A DNA stretch of 64,000 nucleotides from Alphaproteobacteria bacterium (GCA_016783965.1 JADHVO010000008.1:124001-188000), one strand, 5' to 3'. Counted from the stretch's first letter, positions 49,534 to 58,584 are shown. Notes: generated from the sequence alone by a model not told the origin. Numbers and translations: made by a program.

Positions 49534-50609
49534 CGGCTCAACCCTCCATCCAGCGTCGGCAGGTCGAGCGCGGCGAAGCCGAAATGGCGCAGCCAGCGCA
49601 CGTCGCTTTCGAAGAACGAGCGGATGTCCGGCGCGCCGTATTTCAGCATCGCCATCCGGTCCAGACCGAAGCCGAAGGCGAAGCCCTGGTACTTCTTTGA
49701 GTCGATGCCGCACATCTCGAGCACGTTGGGGTGCACCATCCCGCTGCCGCCCAGCTCCAGCCAGTCATTGCCGGTGCCGAAGGCAATCTTGCCGGGCACG
49801 GACCGGTCGCAGCGCATGTCCCATTCGACCGACGGCTCGGTGAACGGGAAGAAGCTGGGTCGCGCGCGCAGGGTGACGTTCTCGATCTCGAAGAACGCCT
49901 TGCAGAACTCCTCGACCACCCATTTTAGATTGCCCAGATGCGTCTTCTCGTCGATCACTAGCGCTTCCAGCTGGTGGAACATTGGCGAATGCGTCGCGTC
50001 GCTGTCCACGCGATAGGTGCGGCCGGGCACGATCACACGGATCGGCGGCTTCTGCTTCAGCATGGTGCGCACCTGCACCGGCGAGGTGTGCGTGCGCAGC
50101 ACGTGGCGCGAGCCGTCTGCCTGCTTCGCGATGTAGAACGTGTCGTGCATCTCGCGCGCGGGATGATCCGGCGGGATGTTCAGCTTGGTGAAATTGTAGT
50201 CGTCGTATTCGACGTCCGGCCCTTCGGCCACCGCGAAGCCCAGGTCGGCGAAGATCGCCGCGATTTCGTCAAGTACCTGGCTGACGGGATGGATAGTGCC
50301 GTCCGACTCGGGCCGGGGCGGCAGGGTGACGTCGACCTTCTCGTTGCTTAGCCGCGCGTTCAGTGCGGCTTCGCTCAGTGCCGCCTTGCGCTCGGCAATC
50401 GCGGTGGTGACCCTGTCGCGCAGGCCGTTGAACAGAGGGCCGTTCGCCTTGCGCTCGTCGGGCGTCATGCCGCCCAGCGTCTTCAAGAGTTCGCTGATCG
50501 AACCCTTCTTGCCCAGCGCGGCCACGCGCGCGGCTTCGAGGGCGGCCTCATCCGCCGCGGATGAGATCGCGCTCAGCGTCTCGCGTTCGAGTGTCTGTAT
50601 GTCGCTCAT
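49530..50609 (-). CDS. pheS: Phenylalanyl-tRNA synthetase alpha subunit
   Basis: Catalytic subunit of the alpha2-beta2 enzyme. The 359-residue protein has an N-terminal coiled coil ([29 protein letters not shown]), motif 2 with HTSPVQVR and FHQLE, and motif 3 [13 protein letters not shown]. It follows rplT after 81 bases that contain a strong hairpin. Confidence 0.97.
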   Translation of the reverse strand: MSDIQTLERETLSAISSAADEAALEAARVAALGKKGSISELLKTLGGMTPDERKANGPLFNGLRDRVTTAIAERKAALSEAALNARLSNEKVDVTLPPRPESDGTIHPVSQVLDEIAAIFADLGFAVAEGPDVEYDDYNFTKLNIPPDHPAREMHDTFYIAKQADGSRHVLRTHTSPVQVRTMLKQKPPIRVIVPGRTYRVDSDATHSPMFHQLEALVIDEKTHLGNLKWVVEEFCKAFFEIENVTLRARPSFFPFTEPSVEWDMRCDRSVPGKIAFGTGNDWLELGGSGMVHPNVLEMCGIDSKKYQGFAFGFGLDRMAMLKYGAPDIRSFFESDVRWLRHFGFAALDLPTLDGGLSR

Positions 50610-50640
50610 CTGAAATCCCTGATCGAAGAGGCTTGGAACA

Positions 50641-50666
50641 CGGGCCTCGGCATTTGCCAAGACCCG
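50641..50666 (-). promoter_or_regulatory. Strong hairpin in the pheS leader
   Basis: An 11-base-pair stem (two G-U pairs when read on the minus strand: CGGGTCTTGGC pairing with GCCGAGGCCCG) around a four-base loop AAAT, 31 bases before the pheS ATG. No T-run follows. It may be a leader structure controlling pheST or a processing/termination signal after rplT; no Phe-rich leader peptide was found. Confidence 0.45.
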
Positions 50667-50690
50667 CGCCGGCTCCGATGGGATTTGGAT

Positions 50691-51053
50691 TTAGTGCGCG
50701 GGGGCGTTGGCCGCGGCCTGATCCACCAGAGCCTTGAAGGCGCCGGGCTCGTGGATGGCGAGATCGGAGAGGACCTTGCGGTCGATCTCGATGCCCGCCT
50801 TCTGGAGCCCGCTGATAAATCGGCTGTAGGTCAGACCGTGTTCGCGGCAGCCGGCGTTGATGCGCTGGATCCAGAGCGCCCGGAAATTGCGCTTCTTCTC
50901 CTTGCGGCCGATGTAGTTGTGCTGAAGCGAACGGTCGACGGCGGCGTTGGCCGTCGTGATGTTGTTCTTGCGGCGGCCATAGAAGCCCTTGGCGGCCTTG
51001 AAGACCTTCTTGCGGCGGGCGTGGCTGGGTACGGCGCGGGGAGCACGTGACAT
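50691..51053 (-). CDS. rplT: 50S ribosomal protein L20
   Basis: A 120-residue basic protein with the family pattern [25 protein letters not shown]-like [20 protein letters not shown] and [27 protein letters not shown]. Directly follows rpmI (3 bases). Needed for early assembly of the large subunit and, in other bacteria, a translational repressor of its own operon. Confidence 0.98.
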   Translation of the reverse strand: MSRAPRAVPSHARRKKVFKAAKGFYGRRKNNITTANAAVDRSLQHNYIGRKEKKRNFRALWIQRINAGCREHGLTYSRFISGLQKAGIEIDRKVLSDLAIHEPGAFKALVDQAAANAPAH

Positions 51054-51056
51054 GGC

Positions 51057-51263
51057 TTAGAACCCTCCGCCATACGGCATCCAGCGCTTCACGCGCCGCG
51101 TCTCGGAATCCGAGAGCAGGGCGGTGCCGCGCAGGTCGCGGGTGCGGGCCGGCGAGTTGTTGATCAGCCGGTGGCGCTTGCCAACCTGGTGGGTCTTGAT
51201 CTTGCCGTTCGCGGTGATTTTGAAGCGCTTTTTGGCGCCCGACTTGGTCTTCATCTTGGGCAT
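51057..51263 (-). CDS. rpmI: 50S ribosomal protein L35
   Basis: A 68-residue protein, MPKMKTKSGAKKRFK followed by KHQVGKRHRLINNS-like HQVGKRHRLINNSPARTRDLR, of normal length. The ATG is preceded by AGGAG. In many bacteria infC stands directly upstream; here it does not, and the region is divergent with mscL. Confidence 0.98.
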   Translation of the reverse strand: MPKMKTKSGAKKRFKITANGKIKTHQVGKRHRLINNSPARTRDLRGTALLSDSETRRVKRWMPYGGGF

Positions 51264-51279
51264 TTTGCGGTCTCCTGTA

Positions 51280-51292
51280 GGCCGTTTCGGCC
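51280..51292 (-). promoter_or_regulatory. Hairpin next to the rpmI ribosome binding site
   Basis: GGCCG and CGGCC form a stem around a three-base loop, ending three bases before the AGGAG that serves rpmI. It is well placed to affect initiation, and L20 autoregulation acts at this position in other bacteria. No homology to known L20 leaders is claimed. Confidence 0.35.
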
Positions 51293-51351
51293 GGTCGCTT
51301 TGCGAGCGGCCAAGGCATGCCCTGCCCGGCTGCTCTCGAAAGAGCGGGCGT

Positions 51352-51378
51352 CTTATAGGGACGGGTCCCTTAATGCAA
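51352..51378 (-). promoter_or_regulatory. Candidate rpmI-rplT promoter
   Basis: On the minus strand TTGCAT and TATAAG are spaced by 15 bases, about 90 bases before the rpmI ATG. Spacing is short of the ideal 17. Found by eye in the 276-base gap between rpmI and mscL, which contains no gene I can support. Confidence 0.3.
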
Positions 51379-51539
51379 GGCACCGGGCAGATTCAAGGCG
51401 ACCTGTCATCCTTCATGGCGAATAAGAACCTGATATTGTTCCACTTATTTGCGGGGTCGGCCTCGCATTCCCGCGCCCGCAAGCTTGTTGGGGACAAGGC
51501 CGCGGACTAGCCTTGCCGGGCAGCACGCAGGACGCCTGA

Positions 51540-51959
51540 ATGTTCAAGGAATTCCGCACCTTCATCGTGCGCGGCAACGTGGTCGACCTTGCGGTCGGTA
51601 TCATGATCGGCGCCGCCTTCACCGCCATCGTCAACTCGCTGGTGAAGGACATTCTGACGCCGCCGATCGGCATCCTGCTGGGCGGGCTCGACCTCTCGAA
51701 CTTCTTCCTGGTGATCAAGGGAGATCGGGCGGTCCAGACGCTGAAGCAGGCAACCGACACGGGCGCGGTGACGCTCAACTACGGCCTGTTCATCAACGCC
51801 GTGCTGAACTTCCTGATCATCGCCTTCGTGCTCTTTCTGGTGGTGCGCCAGATCAATCGCATGAAGGCGCCCGAGGCGCCGAAGCCGCCGGCCGAGACGC
51901 CGGAAGACATCCTGCTGTTGCGCGAGATCCGTGACCAGCTGAAGGCCCGCAATTCGTAA
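51540..51959 (+). CDS. mscL: Large-conductance mechanosensitive channel MscL
   Basis: Inner-membrane channel that opens under hypo-osmotic tension. The 139-residue protein has the N-terminal FKEFRTFIVRGNVVDLAVGIMIGAAFTAIV, the pore-lining first helix, a periplasmic loop, a second helix (FINAVLNFLIIAFVLFLVV) and a charged C-terminal helix (PEDILLLREIRDQL). Heads a run with msrB and the GAF-type reductase. Confidence 0.97.
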   Translation: MFKEFRTFIVRGNVVDLAVGIMIGAAFTAIVNSLVKDILTPPIGILLGGLDLSNFFLVIKGDRAVQTLKQATDTGAVTLNYGLFINAVLNFLIIAFVLFLVVRQINRMKAPEAPKPPAETPEDILLLREIRDQLKARNS

Positions 51960-52011
51960 CTTTGGGGCCGCCCGGTCGAATTAGGGGCGACGCCACAACA
52001 AGGAGAACAAC

Positions 52012-52398
52012 ATGGCCGACAAGACCGACTCCGAATGGAAATCCGAGCTGACCCCGGCCCAATACGCGGTGCTGCGCCAGTGCGGCACCGAGCCGCCGGG
52101 CTCCAGCCCGCTCAACTATGAAAAGCGCGCCGGCGAGTTCAACTGCGCCGGCTGCGGCGCCGAGCTGTTCGACAGCAAGACCAAGTACGAAAGCGGCTCC
52201 GGCTGGCCAAGCTTCTACGAAGCCAAGCCCGGCGCGGTGAACATCAAGGCCGATCGCAGCCACGGCATGGTGCGCGATGAGGTGACCTGTGCGGCGTGCG
52301 GCGGCCATCTGGGGCACGTCTTCCCGGACGGCCCGCGCGAGACGACGGGTCTGCGCTACTGCATGAACGGCACCGCGCTGAAGTTCGAGCCGAAGTGA
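52012..52398 (+). CDS. msrB: Peptide methionine (R)-S-oxide reductase MsrB
   Basis: Reduces methionine-R-sulfoxide in proteins. The 128-residue protein has two zinc CxxC pairs (NCAGC and TCAAC), [10 protein letters not shown], the family [10 protein letters not shown] and the catalytic Cys117 in LRYCMNG. No signal peptide, so cytosolic. The next gene's GTG overlaps the stop by 4 bases. Confidence 0.97.
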   Translation: MADKTDSEWKSELTPAQYAVLRQCGTEPPGSSPLNYEKRAGEFNCAGCGAELFDSKTKYESGSGWPSFYEAKPGAVNIKADRSHGMVRDEVTCAACGGHLGHVFPDGPRETTGLRYCMNGTALKFEPK

Positions 52399-52889
52399 CA
52401 ACGTTCGAAGGCGCGCGCCCGTCCGGGACCAAAGCCGAGATCTACCGCGAGCTGAAGCTCATGGCGGAAGGGTTGTTCCATGGCGAGCGTGATGCCATTG
52501 CCAATGCCGCCAACCTCGCGGCACTGCTCTGGATGGGATTGGCCGACCTGAACTGGGCCGGGTTCTACTTCAAGCGAGGGCGCGGCCTGGTGCTCGGCCC
52601 CTTCCATGGCCGCCCGGCGTGTGTACGCATCGAAATGGGCAGGGGCGTATGCGGCACGGCCGCCCAAACGCGCGAAACGCAGGTCGTGCCCGACGTGCAT
52701 ATGTTCCCCGGCCACATCGCGTGCGATGCTGCCTCGCAGTCGGAGATCGTGATCCCGCTGGTCAGGGACGGCGCCCTCGTCGGTGTGCTTGATCTCGACA
52801 GCCCGGTGAAGGGCCGTTTCGACGACGAGGATCACAAGGGATTGGAGGCGCTCGCCGTGCTATGGCTGGCGGCGAGCGATCCGCTCTAG
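52395..52889 (+). CDS. msrC: Free methionine-(R)-sulfoxide reductase (GAF domain)
   Basis: A 164-residue GAF-domain enzyme reducing free methionine-R-sulfoxide. The three conserved redox cysteines are at 76 (PACVRI), 86 (RGVCGTA) and 110 (HIACDAAS), and NWAGFYF and LDLDSP are family features. The GTG overlapping msrB gives a sensible N-terminus, so protein-bound and free methionine sulfoxide repair are coupled in one message. Confidence 0.93.
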   Translation: MTTFEGARPSGTKAEIYRELKLMAEGLFHGERDAIANAANLAALLWMGLADLNWAGFYFKRGRGLVLGPFHGRPACVRIEMGRGVCGTAAQTRETQVVPDVHMFPGHIACDAASQSEIVIPLVRDGALVGVLDLDSPVKGRFDDEDHKGLEALAVLWLAASDPL

Positions 52890-52895
52890 GGTGAG

Positions 52896-53309
52896 CTAAG
52901 GCTCTTCGCCCGCAGCGTGGCCCTTGGCCTCTTCCTCGGCCGCCGCCAATTCCTTGCCTTCGGGGCCTTCAAGCGCCGCTTCTGCCTTGTGGCCCATCGC
53001 CGGGATGTCGGACTTGTGGGCGTGGACGAAGCTTTCCTGTGCCTTGCCGAACCGATGCGCCGCCTTGTAGTTGCCCTCGCCAAATTCCTTGCTGGCGCTG
53101 CGCGAGCTCTTCACCGCAGTCTTCTTCACGGCTTTCTTCGCTGGGGTCTTCTTGGCGCTGGCTCTCTTCGGCGCCTTCTTCGCGGACTTTGTCACGCGCT
53201 TGGCTGCCTTCTTCTTCGCCGGAGCGCGGCGCGCCGCCTTCGCGAGCTTCCTCTTGGCCTTCCTGGCCGGTGCCTTCTTTGCTTTCTTCGCCTTCTTCTT
53301 CGCCGCCAT
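52896..53309 (-). CDS. Histone H1-like Lys/Ala-rich protein
   Basis: A 137-residue protein. The first ~70 residues are almost only Lys, Ala, Arg and Pro (AAKKKAKKAKKAPARKAK...), like bacterial histone-H1 homologues and other nucleoid proteins. The last ~65 residues differ: an acidic domain with EGNYKAAHRFGKAQESFVHAHK and a Glu-rich end. DNA or RNA binding through the basic arm is likely; the role of the acidic tail is unknown. It is the last gene of the minus-strand run from the cyclophilin. Confidence 0.75.
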   Translation of the reverse strand: MAAKKKAKKAKKAPARKAKRKLAKAARRAPAKKKAAKRVTKSAKKAPKRASAKKTPAKKAVKKTAVKSSRSASKEFGEGNYKAAHRFGKAQESFVHAHKSDIPAMGHKAEAALEGPEGKELAAAEEEAKGHAAGEEP

Positions 53310-53320
53310 ACGGCCTCTCC

Positions 53321-54553
53321 TCAGTTGGCTCCACGCGAATCGCGTGAACGGTCTGACAAACTGTTCGTTCCGTTTGTGGAAGTTAAGTGAAGGACGGCGA
53401 TCAAAGCGAGTCCAGCGAAGAGTGATGCGGTGCCAAGGAAGATCGCGCCGCGCACATCGTCATCTGCCACGACGAACGAGGCCGCGAAGGGACCGAGCGC
53501 ACCCGCGAGGACCTGCGTGCTGCCGCTCAGCACCGCCGCGCGGCGAGAGGGGTCGGCCTCGATCGTCATCGGCACCAGGAAGGGCGCCAGCAGCACGCCG
53601 ACAAAGCCGCCTAACGCATTGGCCGAAACGAACGCCCAGGCCGGCGGGTGCAGCAGGAAGACGATCCATGACGCCACATAGAGGACGGTCGCGACCACAA
53701 ACACCGTGAAATAGCGGACATGCCCGGAGATCGCCGTGGCGGTGGCGCCCCCCGCGATTTGTGCCGCCAGCGAAATCCACACCGCCGCCCGGGCGACGTC
53801 CGCCGACAATCCCGCCTCGTGCGCCAGCGGCTGGAGATAGATGCCGACCGTGCCGCTGCCGGCGATGAAGATGAGGGTCGCGAACAGGGCGAACAAGCCG
53901 CGCGGCGGCGGCGCGCCGCCGGCTGCCTCCCCGTTGGTCAGCGCCGCGTACCGGGACGGGACAAACGGCGCCAGCGCGAGGCCGCACAGCGCCGTGACCG
54001 CCAGTCCAAGGAAGCCGCCGTCAGCGCCGAATCTCGGGAGAACCCATTGCGCGAAGATCAGGGCGATCACCATCTGGCTGGCGGTCAGGGCGGTGAAAAA
54101 GATGGCGGCCCAGCGTTCGGGCGTCGCAGTGCGGGCGATCATGCCAATGGCGATCCAGAGCATGATGCCTTCGGGCACGCCGGCAACGGTCCGAACCACG
54201 ATGACAGTGGTGCCGGCGGCGTGGACTGTTGCGAAATCGGCAGCCGCCAGCATCGCCGCCGCAGCGCCAGCGATCCACTTCAGATGCCGCGGCGGCAACA
54301 GGATACCGGCCGCCGCGGTCGAAAGGCCCATCGACAGTGCTTCGAAGGTCGCCGTCAGGCCGATGCCGGACGCGGACAACCGTCCCTCATCCGCCAGCGA
54401 TCCCAATACCGCGGGCAGGACACCGGCGAGCAAGAGCGAAACGATACCGATCCCGAGCGCCGCGAACGCCTCCCGAAGCGGCAGGTCGGGCCCAACGGCG
54501 TCGTGGACCAAAGTGGAATGCGGGGGCTCTTCGATAGCTCCGGCGTCAGACAC
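53321..54553 (-). CDS. MFS transporter
   Basis: A 410-residue protein with about 12 transmembrane helices and an MFS-like loop between helices 2 and 3 (AAGILLPPRHLKW). The family branch and substrate are not recognised; the helical pattern fits a drug/metabolite-type exporter. Its start overlaps the upstream hydrolase by 8 bases. Confidence 0.85.
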   Translation of the reverse strand: MSDAGAIEEPPHSTLVHDAVGPDLPLREAFAALGIGIVSLLLAGVLPAVLGSLADEGRLSASGIGLTATFEALSMGLSTAAAGILLPPRHLKWIAGAAAAMLAAADFATVHAAGTTVIVVRTVAGVPEGIMLWIAIGMIARTATPERWAAIFFTALTASQMVIALIFAQWVLPRFGADGGFLGLAVTALCGLALAPFVPSRYAALTNGEAAGGAPPPRGLFALFATLIFIAGSGTVGIYLQPLAHEAGLSADVARAAVWISLAAQIAGGATATAISGHVRYFTVFVVATVLYVASWIVFLLHPPAWAFVSANALGGFVGVLLAPFLVPMTIEADPSRRAAVLSGSTQVLAGALGPFAASFVVADDDVRGAIFLGTASLFAGLALIAVLHLTSTNGTNSLSDRSRDSRGAN

Positions 54554-55436
54554 GCAGCGGCGCCAGCAGATCGGCGGCGCGGTTCACCAGAACGGAGAAA
54601 TGGCCCTCGTCTTCGTAGAAGGTGGCGGTGCAGTTGCGCAGGGTTCGTGCCATGCGCCGCGCGGGCGCGACCGGCATGATCCGGTCCTCGTCGCCGTGCC
54701 AAAGGAACAGGCGGGGCCGGGTGATATCGCGGATGTCGAAGCCCCAGGGCTGCACCAGACGCTCGATCTCGGCCCGGTTGCCGGCCCCGTTCTGACGCGC
54801 GGTCTCCAGCATGGTGCGCAGCAGGATCGCCCGCATCTCGGGGATCTGCATCAGGTGCAGGTCCTCGCCGCCCAGCCACATCGCAACCCGCTGCATGCGG
54901 GCCTGCACCGCTTCCTCGCTGGGCCGTGCGTCCGGGCGGAACTGCATCAGCCGCTTGCGCAGATAGTTCGGGAAGCGCGCCGCGGCCCACCACAGGAGCC
55001 GCCGCACCCGCGGTCCCGCCCGCTTGGCGACGTCCGGCGTCGGCACGGCGCTCACCAGGGAGCACGCGGTGACGCGATCGGGATACTCGTAGGCGCAGGC
55101 GAGCGCATAGGGGCCGCCGGCCGACATGCCCTGCACCGCGAATTTTTCGATGCCGAGGATGTCGGCCACCTCGGCCACGTCGTGCGGCCAGTTGCGCAAC
55201 CGGTCGCCGTCCTGCGGATCGGAATAGCCGATACCCGGCCGGTCGAGCCCGATCACGCGGACGCCAAGCCGTTTCGCCGCTTCCTCCAGCATTAGGGATT
55301 CGACGCGCGAAGAGCCGTGACCGTGGAAATGGAACACGACCGGCCCGCCGCCCACACCGAGGTCGAGGTACGACAGCCTGCGCCCGTCCTTCAGCGTCAG
55401 CGTCAGGGCGGCCTCGTGGAATCCGGCGTCACCCAT
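54546..55436 (-). CDS. Alpha/beta hydrolase
   Basis: A 296-residue protein with the oxyanion-hole HFHGHGSSRVES, RPGIGYSDPQ, the nucleophile elbow QGMSAGGPYAL and the late acid and His in WHGDEDRIMP and DEGHFSVL. Typical of the AB-hydrolase-1 family. Substrate unknown. It overlaps OsmC upstream and the MFS gene downstream, each by 8 bases. Confidence 0.9.
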   Translation of the reverse strand: MGDAGFHEAALTLTLKDGRRLSYLDLGVGGGPVVFHFHGHGSSRVESLMLEEAAKRLGVRVIGLDRPGIGYSDPQDGDRLRNWPHDVAEVADILGIEKFAVQGMSAGGPYALACAYEYPDRVTACSLVSAVPTPDVAKRAGPRVRRLLWWAAARFPNYLRKRLMQFRPDARPSEEAVQARMQRVAMWLGGEDLHLMQIPEMRAILLRTMLETARQNGAGNRAEIERLVQPWGFDIRDITRPRLFLWHGDEDRIMPVAPARRMARTLRNCTATFYEDEGHFSVLVNRAADLLAPLRV

Positions 55437-55857
55437 CGGCGAGCTTCGTGTTGATCGTGTTGCCGGTCTTGAGCGCCAGCGTCACCGGCGTGCGCTCGGC
55501 GATGTCCGCCATGCGGGCGCGCTGCTCGGCGTCGAGCGGCCCGCCGAGGTGGAGCATGCGCTCGATGCGGAAGGCTGCGTCGTCGCGGTAATATTCGAGT
55601 TCGACCGACACCGCCGTCAGCGGCCAGTTCTTGCGCTCCGCATACATGCGCAGCGTGATCGTGGTGCAGGCGGCAAGCCCGGCCAGCACATAGCCGAACG
55701 GCGTCGGGCCTGCATCGGCGCCGCCTTCATGCGGACCTTCATCCGCGATCAGGTCGTGATGTCCGGTGCGCAGCGTCGCGCGATACTTCGCGTCCGCCAG
55801 TTGCACTTTTCCGGTGGCGCGGGCGACCAGCCGCGTCCCGCCCTTCGATTCGCTCAT
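55429..55857 (-). CDS. OsmC-family protein lacking the second Cys
   Basis: A 142-residue OsmC/Ohr-fold protein. Cys64 in GLAACTTITLRMYAERK is the peroxidatic residue. The second Cys expected in a CPVH-like motif is replaced: the equivalent segment reads ERTPVTLAL (Thr123). Peroxide reduction by the usual Cys-Cys mechanism is therefore doubtful. It follows the TraB/GumN gene after 14 bases and overlaps the hydrolase. Confidence 0.88.
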   Translation of the reverse strand: MSESKGGTRLVARATGKVQLADAKYRATLRTGHHDLIADEGPHEGGADAGPTPFGYVLAGLAACTTITLRMYAERKNWPLTAVSVELEYYRDDAAFRIERMLHLGGPLDAEQRARMADIAERTPVTLALKTGNTINTKLADG

Positions 55858-55871
55858 GGCGGCCTTTTACA

Positions 55872-56738
55872 TCAAGGGCCGTCGACTGCGATACCTTTCG
55901 CACGCAGAAGCGCGGGAACACCCTCTGGGCCGACCAGGTGGGCGATACCGACAGCGACGAAGAAGGTCCGGTTCTCGCGCAGCATATCCTTAATCTGTTC
56001 CGCCCATGCCTTGTTGCGGTCGACCAGCCGTCCCCACGCATCGGGATAGTCGTGCAATCCGGTGGAAACCAGCGTCGCGGAAGTCGAGACGTCGCCCTTC
56101 AGCCAGGCGTCGACAAAGTGCTGCTCGCGCTCCGCCTGGTTCGGGAAATCGGCCAGCACGGCGCTGAACTTGCCGATATCGCCGTCCGGGTTGGCGCCGG
56201 CCAGGAACTCCATCTGCTGGCGGGTCGTGTCGAGGTAGCGGATGTCCTTGCCGCCATGGGCCGCGAAATAGTGCGCATAGCCCTCCGGCGTATTTTCGGC
56301 GGAATAGTTCCGGCGATACATGGCCTGCACCGTCAGCACTACCTCGGCGAGCCAGGGCTGCTTCTGATCCAGTGCGCTGGCCTGCATCCCGGCCATCTCC
56401 AGCGCACGTGCATAGTCCCGCTTGCCGGTGTCGTCGAGCAGCCCGGTCAGCGTTTGTCCGTCGGGCAGGAGGCCGCGGTGATAGATGAAGCGGGTTTCCT
56501 CGCGATGCTCATCCACGCCGGTCGGCACCTCGAACACGAAGCTGTCGGACGACGCCATCGCCTTTTCGAGCGTATCGTTGTGCCACTCGGTGCCGCGCGG
56601 CAGCAGGTGAAGCGAACTCACCAGATAGGCGGTACCGCCCTTCGGTTCATGGACGGTCCAGTAAGCGGGCGTTGCCTGCGCGCCAACGACGGCCGCGGCC
56701 ACGGTGAGCGCCGCGAAGATGATCCGAAGCATGTGCAT
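55872..56738 (-). CDS. TraB/GumN family protein
   Basis: A protein of about 288 residues with a signal peptide (LRIIFAALTVAAAVVGAQA) and the family features YLVSSLHLLPRGTEWHN, FVFEVPTG, QPWLAEVVLT and the closing RTFFVAVGIAHLVGPEGVPALLRAKG. TraB/GumN proteins are thought to be metal-dependent proteases. A GTG at 56747 overlapping the previous stop and an ATG at 56732 are alternative starts. Confidence 0.88.
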   Translation of the reverse strand: MHMLRIIFAALTVAAAVVGAQATPAYWTVHEPKGGTAYLVSSLHLLPRGTEWHNDTLEKAMASSDSFVFEVPTGVDEHREETRFIYHRGLLPDGQTLTGLLDDTGKRDYARALEMAGMQASALDQKQPWLAEVVLTVQAMYRRNYSAENTPEGYAHYFAAHGGKDIRYLDTTRQQMEFLAGANPDGDIGKFSAVLADFPNQAEREQHFVDAWLKGDVSTSATLVSTGLHDYPDAWGRLVDRNKAWAEQIKDMLRENRTFFVAVGIAHLVGPEGVPALLRAKGIAVDGP

Positions 56739-56743
56739 CCCTG

Positions 56744-57751
56744 TCACGGCTCGATGCGCCAGACGATGTGCTCGCCGTGGCGCTCGACCGCTATCTTCAA
56801 TGCGCGATTATGCACCGCCAGCATGCCGGTCCATAGCGCGTTCCAGGCATCGAACATCGCGTGTGCATTGGTGACGCCGTACATCAATCGGAAGCCTGTT
56901 TGGGTGACCGTGCCGCCGTCGATCTGCACGGCTTCGCCTTGTGACGCGGCAAGCGCGCCGAGCATTCGCGCGAAGTCCGATGCGCTGTGTCCACCGACGC
57001 CGAGCAGGCTTGCGCACTCGTCGTAGTACTGAAGCCCGATCAGCCGCGCGGTGCGGCCGACAAGATGTGCGGCCTCCTCCGCGCCGAAAAGTTCCACCAT
57101 CGACGGCAGCATGGAGCGCACATATTCCATCGCATAGGACCGTTCGACCTTCAGCAGCCGTTCTTCCGGCCAACTCGCGGAGTCGAGCGCCGGGGCCCTG
57201 GCGGGATCGAATGGCGGCGCGTGCTCGTGATGCACGAAGCGCACGCGTTCGTCCGGCGCGATGTCCTTGTCGTACTCGATGTAATAACCCTCGAGCCCCG
57301 GATCGCCGTTCACCGTCTCGCCGGTGCAGACGAAGCCAAGCCGCGGATTGCCCAGCGTCACGCCGTTGTGACCATGCCAGCCATGGAGCATCGCCTCGTT
57401 GACCTCGCGCGGGATCCCGCAGATCGCGGCGCCCGACCAGATCCAGCGCGGCGGTGGATAGCGCACCCACGCCTTCCTGTCGCTCTCCGGCATGTACTCG
57501 GTCTTCACGCCGCCCAGCGCGTTGGAGAAGTAGTGGTACTGCGCACATTTGACGGCATCGGGAAGATGATCGAGGCCGAGCTTGGTCAGTCCGTCGCGGA
57601 ATTTCTCCAGATGCTGGCGGCGGAAATGAGTGAAGACGAAGCGACGCGCGGCCTCGGCGTCCTTCTGCGTGACCAGCGTCAGCACCAGGCCGGTCATCAG
57701 TGCGTTATAGAGTCTCGAGACCGCCTTGTAGCCGGAAGGCGTCCCGCTCAC
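56744..57751 (-). CDS. Conserved-looking protein of unknown family
   Basis: A 335-residue, apparently soluble protein with no signal peptide. Notable segments are YHYFSNALGGVKTEYMPES, WVRYPPPRWIWSGAAICGIP, AMLHGWHGHNGVTLGNPRLGFVCTG and GAEEAAHLVGRTARLIGLQYYDEC. The Trp/His-rich middle suggests an enzyme or ligand-binding fold, but I do not recognise it. It overlaps the cyclophilin upstream by 4 bases, so it is translated with it. Confidence 0.7.
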   Translation of the reverse strand: MSGTPSGYKAVSRLYNALMTGLVLTLVTQKDAEAARRFVFTHFRRQHLEKFRDGLTKLGLDHLPDAVKCAQYHYFSNALGGVKTEYMPESDRKAWVRYPPPRWIWSGAAICGIPREVNEAMLHGWHGHNGVTLGNPRLGFVCTGETVNGDPGLEGYYIEYDKDIAPDERVRFVHHEHAPPFDPARAPALDSASWPEERLLKVERSYAMEYVRSMLPSMVELFGAEEAAHLVGRTARLIGLQYYDECASLLGVGGHSASDFARMLGALAASQGEAVQIDGGTVTQTGFRLMYGVTNAHAMFDAWNALWTGMLAVHNRALKIAVERHGEHIVWRIEP

Positions 57752-58392
57752 GGCAGGACCGACACGCGTGTGATCGTGATCGGCGTCACCGGGAAGATCG
57801 TGCCACCCATCGGGCCGCCGTCCTTGACGGGCACCTCCGCGATCTTGTCGACCACGTCCATGCCGTCGGCGATTTGCGCGAATACCGTGAAGCCCGTCGC
57901 GGTGCCGGTGTCGCTCGCCTGGTGATCCAGCGACGCGTTGTCGGCCATGTTGATGAAGAACTCGGCCTGGGTGCTGGTGGCGCCATCGCCATGCGCCATC
58001 GCCACGGTGCCGCGCAGGTTCTTCAGCCCGTTGTTGGATTCCGAGACGATGCCGTCATGCACGCTGCGGCCTTTGCCGGTGGCGTCGAAGCTGCCCATCT
58101 GCACCACGAAGCCCTTCATCACCCGATAGATGCAGGTTCCGTCGAAATGCCGCTCGCGCACATAGCGCAGGAAGTTCTTCACGGTCACCGGCGCCCGCAC
58201 CTCGTCCAGCTGGAGCGTGAAATCGCCCATCGAGGTCTGGATCATCACCCTGGGCCCGGTCATCGGCGGATTCCCAGGCGTCGCCGGCGCTTCTGCGGAG
58301 GGCGCCGGCGTGGCCGGCGCTGGCGTCTCATCGGCGAGCGCGGCGGTCGAGAAAAGACAGGCTGCAAAAGCAGTTAGGAGAACCGCACGCAC
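57748..58392 (-). CDS. Periplasmic cyclophilin-type peptidyl-prolyl isomerase
   Basis: A 214-residue protein with a signal peptide ([18 protein letters not shown]), a Pro/Ala-rich linker and a cyclophilin domain ([67 protein letters not shown]). Acts on prolyl bonds of envelope proteins. Starts at GTG and opens the minus-strand run of seven genes. Confidence 0.94.
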   Translation of the reverse strand: MRAVLLTAFAACLFSTAALADETPAPATPAPSAEAPATPGNPPMTGPRVMIQTSMGDFTLQLDEVRAPVTVKNFLRYVRERHFDGTCIYRVMKGFVVQMGSFDATGKGRSVHDGIVSESNNGLKNLRGTVAMAHGDGATSTQAEFFINMADNASLDHQASDTGTATGFTVFAQIADGMDVVDKIAEVPVKDGGPMGGTIFPVTPITITRVSVLP

Positions 58393-58554
58393 GACAGGCT
58401 CCGGGAATGGCCGCCCCTATATGCCGCAACGATATTGGCAGGAAAATGTGTCGGCCAGATTGGGTGTGATCGGTTTCTTGGCCTCACCGCGTCGATCCGG
58501 CAACAGGGCGACGGCGGCGTTCCGCAGTGGGTTGGCAGGGCTGCGCAATGCCGC

Positions 58555-58584
58555 CCCAAATGTACTGCGCGCGGCGCATTTGGG
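58555..58584. repeat. Hairpin with 8-base arms downstream of tRNA-Arg
   Basis: CCCAAATG and CATTTGGG are perfect inverted arms around 14 GC-rich bases. Part of a short patch of repeats between ppiA-type and tRNA genes (227-base gap) that otherwise contains no gene I can support. Confidence 0.4.
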
